From Sheuella amnicola (GTDB lineage Bacteria; Pseudomonadota; Gammaproteobacteria; Burkholderiales; Burkholderiaceae_B): a stretch of DNA of 64,000 nucleotides. The translations under genes were made by a program, and so were the position numbers. The stretch is from contig NZ_JAAGRN010000005.1 in assembly GCF_010499255.1 (NCBI RefSeq), positions 124,001-188,000 of the forward strand. The letters are read 5' to 3'. Shown here piece by piece: positions 1-9,900 of this stretch. Positions within the stretch are counted from its first letter, which is position 1; every line of letters starts with the position of its first letter. A model generated the notes under the pieces. The model was given only the letters and a program-made list of their open reading frames with translations, did no database searches and was not told where the DNA came from.

Positions 1-3000
1 GCCTTGGCCAAACTGTGGCAATCTTGGGGAGTGAATCCTGACTATGTCATGGGGCACAGTCTGGGGGAATACGCGGCTGCATGTATTGCCGGTGTATTTA
101 GCCTTGAAGAGGCGATAAAACTCGTGGCAGCTAGGGCAACCCTGATGCAGTCATTGGAACAAACCGGAGAAATGTGGGCAGTCTCGGCACCAGTCGCTGT
201 CGTTCGTTCATTATTGACTACCGGTAATTTAACGAAAGAAATTTCCATCGCTGCAGATAATGGCCCCGAAAGTGTGGTCGTTTCAGGTGAAACCGGCGCA
301 ATCAGTGCATTAATTAAGCAATTGACTGCGCAAGGCATTCGCACACAAAAGCTCAATACATCTCATGCATTCCATTCCAGCCTGATGGAACCGATGCTCG
401 ATGATTTCGAGCGTGTGGCGCAGACCATCACATATCGGCTTCCAAATATCAAGCTGGTTTCAAATTTGACAGGCACTGTCGCCTCCGACGAAATCACAAT
501 GCCTCAATATTGGCGGCAACATATTCGTCAGTCCGTCAAATTCCGCAGTGGCATTGAAAACATGGCCGAACAGGGATGCAATATCTTTATTGAGATCGGC
601 CCTCGTCCCACGCTGATCGGCCTCGGATCACAATGCGTGACGGGCGAGCACCTCTGGTTGACCAGTATCAAGCCCGCACAGAACAATTGGCTCACTGCGC
701 TACAAAGCATGGCTAAAGTTGCAGTCCGTATCAATCCAAATCTGAAAGGACTTGATCACGGATATCAACGGCGAAAAGTGGCACTTCCAACCTATCCGTT
801 TCAGCACAAACCCTATTGGATGAAAGCGCCGAAACAGGCATCTGTCCAAGCCATGCTTCCAATGGGTTCGGATATGTTACTGGGAAAGAAGCTGCGACTA
901 CCCGGATTAACTGCCTCGATATTCGAAAATCAATTCAATACTGAAGCATTCCCGTTTCTGAATGATCATCTCATTGCATCAACCACAGTGGCATCTGGGG
1001 CATGTCATGTTGCAATGATGCTTGATGCGGTCGCTCAGCTTTTCAAGTCGCAGCCGATGAGTGTCTCGAACATTCATTTTCCTGCGCCATTGATCATTGA
1101 CGGGGATCAAACAAGAACGGTGCAGCTCATCGTTGAACAAAATGGCGACGCGGGGCAATCAGCGCAAATCATTAGCTTTAATGCCGACGAGTCCCAGAAC
1201 GACGTCTGGACATCACAACACGCTCAAGCCGATTTTGTGCCGTTCAAAGAAAGCTCAAGCAATCCGATCGATCTGAGCGCGATCGAAAAACGCTGTCAAC
1301 AAAAGATTAACGTTGACGAGTTCTTTTCAATGCTGGCCACAAGAAAGATCAACCTGGGGCCCAGCTATAGATGGATCACATCCATCATGCGTGGCGACAA
1401 AGAAGCGCTCGGAATGTTAGGTGAGCCGGTGTCGCGAAGCGGGTTGCGCGCAGATCAATTGCACCCTGGCCTGCTGGATGCTGGATTTTCTCTGCTGCTT
1501 GCGATGGATATGCATAAAGCGGATGAAGTCTGGCTACCGTTTGCAATTGAAACTGCGAGACAAGTCGTCAGAAGTGAAAATACGCCGGCTGCCGTTTACA
1601 TGAAATTGCGCGATGACAGCAGTGATGAGCATGCTATTGCCGACGTCACTTTCTGCGACACAAAAGGCAATGCGATCATTGAATTGCAAGGACTACAAGC
1701 TCGACGAGCCGATGTATCCAAATTCAATTCCGATCGATCCGGCAATATTTCAAAGCTGCTCTACGAAGAGAATTGGATTGAATTACCTGTAGTAGAGTTG
1801 GCAGCGAAAGAATCAAACCCTGCTCCATGGCTCATTTTTACAGACCAGGGCGAAACAGGATCCAATCTTGTCGATCACATCAAGCACCAAGGACAAACTT
1901 GTTTGTTGGTTCGCATTGGCGAAAGCACTTCAAGGCTTGGTGCTGATCAACTTGCAATTTCGCTCAACGACATCTCCGACACGCAACACCTAATCGATTT
2001 CGTCAAGCTTGCCACCGATGGAGCCGATACATTACAAGGAATCATTCATCTCTGTGCGCTTGATGAAAAGAACATGGATGATGAATCATCCATGCATCAA
2101 GCCCATTCGAGCGCATCCCTTCTCGGCTTGATTCAAGCCTGCCTGAAAGGCGAATGGACGATTAAGAATCGTATGGCGATTATTACGCGCGGCGTTCACG
2201 TACTACATGACGACACGCATTTGCCTAATATTCAACAAGCCACTGCGTGGGGAATCGGATTAACGATCAATTTAGAGCATCCCGAACTTAACGCAACTTG
2301 CATCGATCTTGCGCAATCCGGGGAAATTAGCGAAACGAAAGAATTGTTCGATTCGCTCAACATCAAGGACGATGAATACCGGATTGCGATTCGACATGGT
2401 CATCGATTCGGCGCTCGCCTGAAACCCGCAAAATCACTCGCTGCTGAACCGGTCGCTATTAACGACGAAAGTACATACTTGATTACCGGTGGCACAGGAG
2501 GCCTCGGTTTACTGACAGCAGCATGGCTCATTGTTCAAGGCGCACGGCATATTGCCTTGCTCAGTCGCAGTGCACCCTCTCCTCAGGTGATGGAAACCAT
2601 TGGTACACTGAAAACACTGAATGTCGAAATTCGGCACATGGTTGTTGACATTGCCAACAAATCACAATTGGAGGAATGCCTCTCGACCATCGAAAAAGAT
2701 ATGCCTCCATTGAAAGGGGTATTGCATTGCGCGGGCGTCCTGGATGATCACTTGCTAATTGATCAAACCTGGAAAAACTTCACCAATGTGTATTCGGCCA
2801 AGATTGATGGCAGCTGGAATCTGCACCAACTGACCGATAGGCTTGCGCTGGATTTCTTTGTGCTATTTTCGTCGGCGGCCTCTTTGCTAGGCAATCAGGG
2901 ACAGGCCAATTATGCCGCGGCAAATATGTTCATGGATGCGCTTGCAACATATCGAAAAATCCTTGGCCAAAAAGCCATCAGCATCCATTGGGGACCTTGG

Positions 3001-3633
3001 GCCGAAGTCGGGATGGCTCAATCGGATCAGCAAATTACGCGACATCTGTCCAGTCTGGGATTCACCGCTATTACTCCCGATACGGGACTGGCCGCGCTTT
3101 CCCTGTGTCTGAATAATCAAAATTCCAACATTGGAGTGATTGATTGCGTTTGGCAAAAATATGTTCAATTCGCAGCGTCTTGCGCCAAATATCTCTCTTC
3201 TCTCACTTCTTCTACAGATCAGACAAATCGACGCAAACAGTCGGGCAATCAATCGGACTTCATCAAAAAACTGCACGAATCCGATCGCACGCAAAAGACG
3301 GATCTGATCAAGCAAATTGTGATCGAGATCGTTCAGGATATTCTCGGTGTGGATGCGCATACGGACATTCCTCTTGAGGTCCCTATGACTGATCAGGGCT
3401 TTGACTCCTTAATGGCCGTTCAACTGACAAACGCGATTGGCAGGCGACTTGAACAGCGCTTGCCTGTCAGTTTGATATTCAATGCCCCTACAGTGAATGC
3501 CATGAGCGAGGCTCTCGCCGGCATGATTGAGGATGTAAAGGCCGAATCCGAAAAAACCTCATTGAATCAACCACAGGATACGGTTCAAAGTGCGCAATCC
3601 TTGCTTGATGAACTAGATAAACTGCTTGGATAG
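1..3633 (+). CDS. Type I polyketide synthase, 3' part: AT-DH-KR-ACP
   Basis: The frame is already open at base 1, so the N-terminus (KS and start of AT) lies outside the window; 1210 residues are visible. The AT keeps the GHSLGEY nucleophile (Ser codon 58-60) and an HAFH motif, which in this family indicates malonyl-CoA. The DH keeps the catalytic His (967-969) and the HPxxxD Asp (1477-1479), but the Gly and Pro of the usual HxxxGxxxxP are both Ser. The KR has an intact TGGTGGLG nucleotide loop, the active Tyr (2911-2913) in GQANYAAAN, and the LDD motif of B-type ketoreductases. The ACP Ser is at 3406-3408 (GFDS). No ER or TE is present. The module should add a malonate unit and reduce it to an enoyl thioester. 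It is followed 5 bp later by a thioesterase in the same operon. Function is well supported; the exact chain carried cannot be known from this window. Confidence 0.95.
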   Translation, partial: ALAKLWQSWGVNPDYVMGHSLGEYAAACIAGVFSLEEAIKLVAARATLMQSLEQTGEMWAVSAPVAVVRSLLTTGNLTKEISIAADNGPESVVVSGETGAISALIKQLTAQGIRTQKLNTSHAFHSSLMEPMLDDFERVAQTITYRLPNIKLVSNLTGTVASDEITMPQYWRQHIRQSVKFRSGIENMAEQGCNIFIEIGPRPTLIGLGSQCVTGEHLWLTSIKPAQNNWLTALQSMAKVAVRINPNLKGLDHGYQRRKVALPTYPFQHKPYWMKAPKQASVQAMLPMGSDMLLGKKLRLPGLTASIFENQFNTEAFPFLNDHLIASTTVASGACHVAMMLDAVAQLFKSQPMSVSNIHFPAPLIIDGDQTRTVQLIVEQNGDAGQSAQIISFNADESQNDVWTSQHAQADFVPFKESSSNPIDLSAIEKRCQQKINVDEFFSMLATRKINLGPSYRWITSIMRGDKEALGMLGEPVSRSGLRADQLHPGLLDAGFSLLLAMDMHKADEVWLPFAIETARQVVRSENTPAAVYMKLRDDSSDEHAIADVTFCDTKGNAIIELQGLQARRADVSKFNSDRSGNISKLLYEENWIELPVVELAAKESNPAPWLIFTDQGETGSNLVDHIKHQGQTCLLVRIGESTSRLGADQLAISLNDISDTQHLIDFVKLATDGADTLQGIIHLCALDEKNMDDESSMHQAHSSASLLGLIQACLKGEWTIKNRMAIITRGVHVLHDDTHLPNIQQATAWGIGLTINLEHPELNATCIDLAQSGEISETKELFDSLNIKDDEYRIAIRHGHRFGARLKPAKSLAAEPVAINDESTYLITGGTGGLGLLTAAWLIVQGARHIALLSRSAPSPQVMETIGTLKTLNVEIRHMVVDIANKSQLEECLSTIEKDMPPLKGVLHCAGVLDDHLLIDQTWKNFTNVYSAKIDGSWNLHQLTDRLALDFFVLFSSAASLLGNQGQANYAAANMFMDALATYRKILGQKAISIHWGPWAEVGMAQSDQQITRHLSSLGFTAITPDTGLAALSLCLNNQNSNIGVIDCVWQKYVQFAASCAKYLSSLTSSTDQTNRRKQSGNQSDFIKKLHESDRTQKTDLIKQIVIEIVQDILGVDAHTDIPLEVPMTDQGFDSLMAVQLTNAIGRRLEQRLPVSLIFNAPTVNAMSEALAGMIEDVKAESEKTSLNQPQDTVQSAQSLLDELDKLLG

Positions 3634-3638
3634 TACAC

Positions 3639-4415
3639 ATGACTAAATTCAATAATTGGATCACCTGCCCGCATCCCGAACCCAATGCTCAAGTCAGGCT
3701 ATTTTGCTTGCCTTTTGCTGGAGGCGGCGCCTCAATATATCGCCCTTGGGGAAAGTTACTTGGCAGCGAGATCGAAGTCTGCCCTATTCAGCTCCCGGGG
3801 CGTGAAAATCGTTTCAGCGAGACACCGATCAAACAGGCTCAAGCGATGGCACAATCGCTCGCCAATCAAATTCAGCTTTACTCGAATAAACCATTTTTCA
3901 TTTATGGCCACAGTATGGGAGCGCTTCTTGCGTTCGAACTTGCTCGCGCCCTGCAGGAAAATGGCATGGACATGCCTCAAGGCATCTTTTTAGCTGCCCA
4001 CCGCGCCGCCCATCTGCCCAGAAAGCGCGAAGCGCTTTATGCCCTGCCTGACGATCAGTTCATTGATCGCCTGAAACGGTTTGGCGGTTTTCCCCAGGAG
4101 GTGCTTGATAGCAAGGAATTGCTGGCTTTCTTGATGCCAACGCTAAAGGCTGACTTCACACTTTGCGACACTTATCAGTTTCAATCCGGCACAGTATTAC
4201 AGTGTCCGTTGCATCTTCTCGCCGGCAACGATGATATCGAAGCGTCTCCCGATGTCGTTGAGCCCTGGAGCCAACATACTGCTGACGTGGCAAAACTGCA
4301 TGTACTTTCAGCAGGGCATTTTTTCCTTCGCACCCATCAGGACGAGCTGATTCAGATTTTGAAAAAAGTCATCTTGCCTGCAACCGAGAATGAATTAGCC
4401 AACATTCATGCCTGA
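3639..4415 (+). CDS. Type II (editing) thioesterase of the PKS/NRPS cluster
   Basis: A 258-residue alpha/beta hydrolase of the GrsT/SrfAD family. Family members free carrier proteins blocked by wrong or stalled acyl groups. Visible features are the N-terminal FCLPFAGGGAS segment, the LPGREN motif, the nucleophile elbow GHSMG with Ser92 (codon 3912-3914), an Asp in AGNDD and the C-terminal His of SAGHFF, giving the usual Ser-Asp-His triad. The length is normal for the family. The ATG lies 5 bp after the stop of the upstream PKS, and the 3' end overlaps the next PKS by 8 bp, so the gene is translationally tied to the assembly line. It is separate from the chain-releasing TE at the end of the last synthetase. 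An editing role is inferred from family and position. Confidence 0.93.
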   Translation: MTKFNNWITCPHPEPNAQVRLFCLPFAGGGASIYRPWGKLLGSEIEVCPIQLPGRENRFSETPIKQAQAMAQSLANQIQLYSNKPFFIYGHSMGALLAFELARALQENGMDMPQGIFLAAHRAAHLPRKREALYALPDDQFIDRLKRFGGFPQEVLDSKELLAFLMPTLKADFTLCDTYQFQSGTVLQCPLHLLAGNDDIEASPDVVEPWSQHTADVAKLHVLSAGHFFLRTHQDELIQILKKVILPATENELANIHA

Positions 4416-6921
4416 TCAGGACCTTTTTTCTTCCGAGTCCCAATCTGATAAAGAGATTGCGCTCAAGCAAGCACTGCGAAAGGCGGGGGACACTATTCGT
4501 CAGTTGCTGCAAGAGAATGCCGCCCTGAAGAAAAAAGAACGCATTGCCATAATCGGCATGGCATGTCGATTTCCAGGTGGAGCGAATAGCATTGAAGAAT
4601 ACTGGTCATTGCTCGAGTCCGGCAAAGATGCCATCAGTGAATTCCCTTTCGACCGGCGGAATAAAAATTCATTGTTTTCCTCCGATGATCATGGCACCGA
4701 AAAATTGCATTCAGCCAAAGGCGGCTTTCTCAACACATCCATAGACCAATTCGATGCGGCATTTTTTGGGATTTCACCCGATGAAGCGAAAAGCCTTGAT
4801 CCGCAACAGCGACTTTTGCTTGAACTAGGCTGGGAAGCTCTTGAGCATGCAAGACTCATTCCTGAGCATTTGAAATCCACCCGGACAGCCGTATACATCG
4901 GCAGTTCCAACGCCACCGCCGGAATAATCTCACGCACCTTCGGATTCACCGGCCCTTCACTCGCATTGGATACGGCTTGCTCATCCTCACTCGTGGCATT
5001 ACATCTGGCGACTAGAAGCTTGCATGCTCTAGAGTCGGACATGGCTATGGTTGGAGGAGTCAATTTAATTATCGATCCGGACAAGCTTATCGCCCATTCA
5101 AAGCCGAATACCATATCACCCGATGGTGCTTGCAGGGTATTTTCTGCTGATGCAAATGGATATGTGAGAAGTGAAGGTTGCGCCGTCATTATTTTGAAAC
5201 GGGAATCCGACGCGAAGCGCGATGGTGACAATATCTTGGCCTATGTTTGCGGCACCGCAATCAACCAGGATGGAAAAACGGATGAGGTTGACGCACCAAA
5301 TGGCCAATCACAACAAGCCGTCATTCATGCTGCATTGAACGATGCGGGTATTGAATCCTCGCAGTTAGACTATATAGAAGCGCATGGCATTGGCACATTG
5401 CTTGGTGATCCCATCGAACTTGAGGCCATCGGCAATGTGATGCACAACAGGAGTCAATCTGTTCTGAATGTAGGATCCTCCAAATCAAATATTGGTCATA
5501 TGGAATCCGTAGCAGGCTTGGGAGGATTGATCAAAATCGTTCTATCTCTCCAGCATCAAAAAATCCCTGCCAACCTACATTTCAATACACCCAATACGCA
5601 ACTGGACTGGGACAATCTGCCCATGAAAGTTGTTGCCACGCATACAGACTGGCCGCTCAAAAGCAATCCAAATGCATCTCGATATGCGGGGTTAAGCTCT
5701 TTCGGATTTGGTGGAACCAATGCTCATATTGTGATATCCGGCAATGATGTCACGCCAGTTGAGGTGATTGAAAAACCTGAACGCCCGATGCATGTGCTGA
5801 CACTTTCAGCGCGCTCCGAACAAAGTCTTATCGAGCTTGCGCATCGTTACGCGCATCGAATAAAAAATACTTCATCATCCGAATTGGCTGACGTCTGCTT
5901 CTCATCCAATACGACAAGATCCCAATTTGAATTTCGGTTTGCCGTAAACGGCGCAAATTCAAATGCAATGGTTAAAAAACTCAATAATCTCAAGTCCGTA
6001 TCAAAAGTAACCGGACAAACAAAGACGGCGTGGCTATTCTCAGGCCAAGGTTCGGAATACCCCGGAATGGGGCTAGAGCTTTATCAATCACTGCCAATAT
6101 TCAAACAAACGATTGATCAATGCGCGGTCATTCTTGATCGTACCCTCCCACTGTCTTTGATTGAGATTCTATTTGATCCGGATAAAAACCATCTTCTGGA
6201 GACTCAATTTGCCCATCCAGCAATATTCGCGTTGGAATATTCACTGGCTAAAACCTGGCTTTCCTGGGGCGTTCGTCCGGACTACGTTGCCGGCAATGAC
6301 ATCGGTGAATATGTAGCGGCATGTATTGCAGAGATCTTTTCTTTAGAAGACGGATTGCTCATGCTTGCAGCACGGGCGAAAGTCTTGCAGAATCCACCCG
6401 ACCATGTAGTCATGGCAGAACTCGAAACCTTTTTGAATAGCATCAGGTTTTCGTCGCCATCGATTCCTTTCATTTCGGGCTCCTCTGCAGACAACTCCGA
6501 ACAGGAATTTACCCAATCGACCTATTGGATGCAGCATATTGGCAAGCATGCCAATCTGATCGAAAACATCAATCGATTAACCGACTTATCGGTTCGCACC
6601 TTTCTTGAAATCGGTCCTGATCAGTCCATCAGCGAATACATACGTTCTCATTCGTCAATGACGAATGATCTGACCTTGTGCAGTAGTTTGCATAGAAATT
6701 CTCCTCCTTGGGAAGTATTGACCAGCACGGTCGCACAACTTTATATGCACGGCATTCAGATCGACTGGAACGCTTTTGATGCTCCATACAAGCATCGGAA
6801 AGTAGATTTACCGACTTACGCATTTGATCGCAAGCGATATTGGATTGATGAATCACATCTAAAAGCAAAAAAAGTCCGAACCAATTTTCAATCCAATCAT
6901 TCCACACAATATTCAACTTAA
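4408..6921 (+). CDS. PKS KS-AT protein with internally shortened KS and inactive AT
   Basis: 837 residues. Residues 1-45 form a charged, helix-prone docking tail, followed by a KS (from about 46) and an AT (about 540-790) with the usual post-AT linker. There is no ACP; the carrier is at the start of the next protein. The KS keeps Cys191 (TACSSS), His326 (EAHGIGT, where T is normally found in place of I) and His364 (NIGH). However, the distance from the IAIIGM motif to the Cys is 145 residues, against 170 in both other KS domains of this cluster; the lost stretch is the one with the conserved R-x-S-Y before GPS. In the AT, GHSLGEY reads GNDIGEY, so the nucleophile is Asp631 and the preceding His is Asn630. 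About 75 residues with the HAFH motif are missing. Both losses are in frame. The AT is very unlikely to work, so malonate would have to be loaded by another AT, or the module is decaying. Confidence 0.9.
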   Translation: MPDQDLFSSESQSDKEIALKQALRKAGDTIRQLLQENAALKKKERIAIIGMACRFPGGANSIEEYWSLLESGKDAISEFPFDRRNKNSLFSSDDHGTEKLHSAKGGFLNTSIDQFDAAFFGISPDEAKSLDPQQRLLLELGWEALEHARLIPEHLKSTRTAVYIGSSNATAGIISRTFGFTGPSLALDTACSSSLVALHLATRSLHALESDMAMVGGVNLIIDPDKLIAHSKPNTISPDGACRVFSADANGYVRSEGCAVIILKRESDAKRDGDNILAYVCGTAINQDGKTDEVDAPNGQSQQAVIHAALNDAGIESSQLDYIEAHGIGTLLGDPIELEAIGNVMHNRSQSVLNVGSSKSNIGHMESVAGLGGLIKIVLSLQHQKIPANLHFNTPNTQLDWDNLPMKVVATHTDWPLKSNPNASRYAGLSSFGFGGTNAHIVISGNDVTPVEVIEKPERPMHVLTLSARSEQSLIELAHRYAHRIKNTSSSELADVCFSSNTTRSQFEFRFAVNGANSNAMVKKLNNLKSVSKVTGQTKTAWLFSGQGSEYPGMGLELYQSLPIFKQTIDQCAVILDRTLPLSLIEILFDPDKNHLLETQFAHPAIFALEYSLAKTWLSWGVRPDYVAGNDIGEYVAACIAEIFSLEDGLLMLAARAKVLQNPPDHVVMAELETFLNSIRFSSPSIPFISGSSADNSEQEFTQSTYWMQHIGKHANLIENINRLTDLSVRTFLEIGPDQSISEYIRSHSSMTNDLTLCSSLHRNSPPWEVLTSTVAQLYMHGIQIDWNAFDAPYKHRKVDLPTYAFDRKRYWIDESHLKAKKVRTNFQSNHSTQYST

Positions 6922-6937
6922 TAAGCAGGATGAAAGC

Positions 6938-9900
6938 ATGACGCGTCATCAACAAGTACTCAATAAATTGTGCGAATTATTCTCATCGCTTTTACGTATT
7001 TCCGTAGAAGAGATTGACGTGCATGCTCAATTAGTCGAAATGGGTGCGGACTCGCTCGTTCTTGTTTCTGGCGTAAGCGTGATCGAAGATCATTTCGGCG
7101 TCAAAATTGAAATACGACAATTTTTCGAAGAAATCACCAGTCTGGATGCCATTGCAACCTATCTTGAATCCAGATCGAACGCATTATTGGATGGCTCCGT
7201 AAACCACTCGGAAACACAAACCACCACACCAATACCCGCACCGGTAGTTTTAACTAATACAGCCACACTTTCGGCTCCAGCCAACTCTATACCACCGACC
7301 GCACCGATACAGCTGCCGGTCATACCGACCGGTATATCGTCTGATCCGGAACAAATGGATGCCATCGGTCAACTCATCTTTGCTCAGACTCAACTCATGG
7401 CCCAGCAACTGGCTATGCTCAGTGGTGCTCAGGTCACTCAACACATACCGGTTCAACCATCCCCGCCGGTCGAGAGTAATATTTCGCCCTCCCCGCGTCA
7501 AAGCCCGATCGCACCAAAACCACCCGAACAAGAGGACCGCTCCTCTCCATTACGCGCATTAAATGCCCCCATCAATCCCAATGCAAATAGTGGCCTATCT
7601 GAACAGCAAAGCAAGCATCTAGCGAATTTAATCGAGAGATTTCAAGCACGTACTGCCAAATCCAAAGAGTTGGCACAAGCGTGTCGTCCAACTTTGGCCG
7701 ACAGCCGGGCCAGCATAGGATTCCGCTTTTCGACAAAAGAAATTCTGTATCCCATTACCGGTGTGGAATCAACCGGCTCGCGTCTTCGTGACATCGATGG
7801 TAATGAATACGTTGACCTGACGATGGGCTTTGGTGTTTTATTGTTCGGCAGTCGCCCCGAACATATGAAAGGCGTTCTGGAAGCTGAAATCAACCAGGGG
7901 TTTCAGCTTGGCCCCCGTTCCGAACATATGCTTGAAATCTCGAAACTATTCACCGAGATGACGGGCCACGAACGTGTTGCCTTTACCAATTCCGGTACCG
8001 AGGCCATCATGATTGCCCTTCGATTGGCTCGCGCCGCCACAGGCCGAGACAAAATCGTCATTTTTGATCGTGCCTACAATGGCCATTCCGATGGCACGTT
8101 GGCGAAAACAACGCGCGGAGCCCAGGGCGAGCTGATATCCGAACCAATTGCACCCGGCGTACCTGCCAATGTCGCCAAAGATGTCATCGTTCTGGATTAT
8201 GGCGATCCGGAAGCACTCAACACAATTCGCAATCATGCTCATGAACTTGCAGCTGTTCTGGTTGAACCAGTTCAAAGCCGAAGACTGGATTTGCAACCCG
8301 TTGAATTTTTACGTGAATTGCGCAAAATCACAGAGCAAACAGATGTCGCACTGATTTTCGATGAAATGGTGAGTGGTTTCCGTGCCCATCCTGCGGGCGT
8401 TCAGGGATTATGGGACATTAAAGCCGACATTGCCACCTACGGAAAAATCGTCGGCGGCGGCACACCTGTTGGTGCAGTGGCCGGCAGCGCCAGGTATCTC
8501 GACGGAATTGATGGAGGAATGTGGCAATACGGTGATGCCTCGTATCCTTCCGCTAAACGCACGTATTTTGGCGGAACTTTTTGCCAGCATCCATTCTCGA
8601 TGGCGGCCTGCCTTGCAACCTTGCGCCACATGAAAGCACAAGGACCAGCTCTTCAAGCAAATCTGAATGCAAGAACTGCGGCATTCGCCAAAAGAATGAA
8701 TGACTACTTCGAAGAAGAAGGCCTCAGCATTCGAGTCGTTTATTTCGCTTCCACATTTGGCTTCAAATTTTCCGGAAATATTGAACTCTTTTTCTATCAC
8801 CTTCTGTTGAAGGGTGTCTATATTTGGGAATGGCGCGCATGCTTCCTTTCCACGGCACATACGGACGCAGATATCGACTTCGTTGTCCAGGCAATCAAAG
8901 AAACCATTGAAGAAATGAGGGAAGGCGGTTTCTTGCCTGCGCGCGGCAATAAATCTACTCATCCAAGTCACGTAAGCAATAACAATACAACCACAACGGT
9001 CAGTCCGGCTGGTTCCAACAAAAGCGTCGCAGTTGCTGCCAAGTCGGCAATGACTTCCTTACCCGCGCGTGTATTTTCAAACAAGCCGGTTGCACTCCAA
9101 TTCGGCATTTATTTTTTCGGCAATTACGATGCTGCTTTTTCGCAAGACAAGTATGACTTGCTCATGCAGGGCAGCTTGTATGCAGATAAAAATGGCTTTA
9201 ACGCAATCTGGTTGCCGGAACGTCACTTTGATAAGTTTGGCGGTTTTTCACCAAATCCTGCAGTCCTTGCTGCCGCGCTCGCTCGCGAAACCGAAAATAT
9301 CCAGTTGAGGGCAGGAAGTGTAGTGATGCCGTTACATCATCCACTTCGCGTCGCTGAGGAATGGTCTGTCGTGGATAATTTATCAAACGGTCGGGCCGGC
9401 GTGAGCTTTGCTGCCGGTTGGCACCCGAATGATTTTGCGCTTGCGCCGGATAACTTCAATAACAATCGCGAAATCACGTTTGACGGCATTGATAAAGTCA
9501 AGCGACTTTGGCGCGGAGAAAGCGTTGCATTCAGAGCCGGCAATAATAAACAGATACCGCTCAATATTTTCCCTCGTCCAAAACAGAATCATTTGCCGGC
9601 CTGGCTAACGGTTGTTGCAAATCCCGACACCTATCGCAAAGCGGGTGAAATGGGATTGGGCATTTTGACGAATCTTCTTGGTCAATCACTCGAAGAGTTG
9701 GAACAAAACATTGCGATCTATCGCCAGGCGCTGAAAGATCACGGTCACTCGCCTGATGTCGCCAGCGTTGCCATCTTGTTGCACACATACATTTGTGAAG
9801 ACAATGAAACGGCGGTTGAGCAAGCTAGAAAACCTATGAGTGCCTACTTGCTTTCAAGTCTATCCTTGTTTCAGAAAATGGCAGAGAGCATGCCGCCTCA

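Noticed and set aside
4689-5231. 180-codon open frame on the - strand
   Set aside because: It is antisense to the KS domain, which carries the real motifs.
8408-8971. 187-codon open frame on the - strand
   Set aside because: It is antisense to the aminotransferase domain; no start site or domain supports it.
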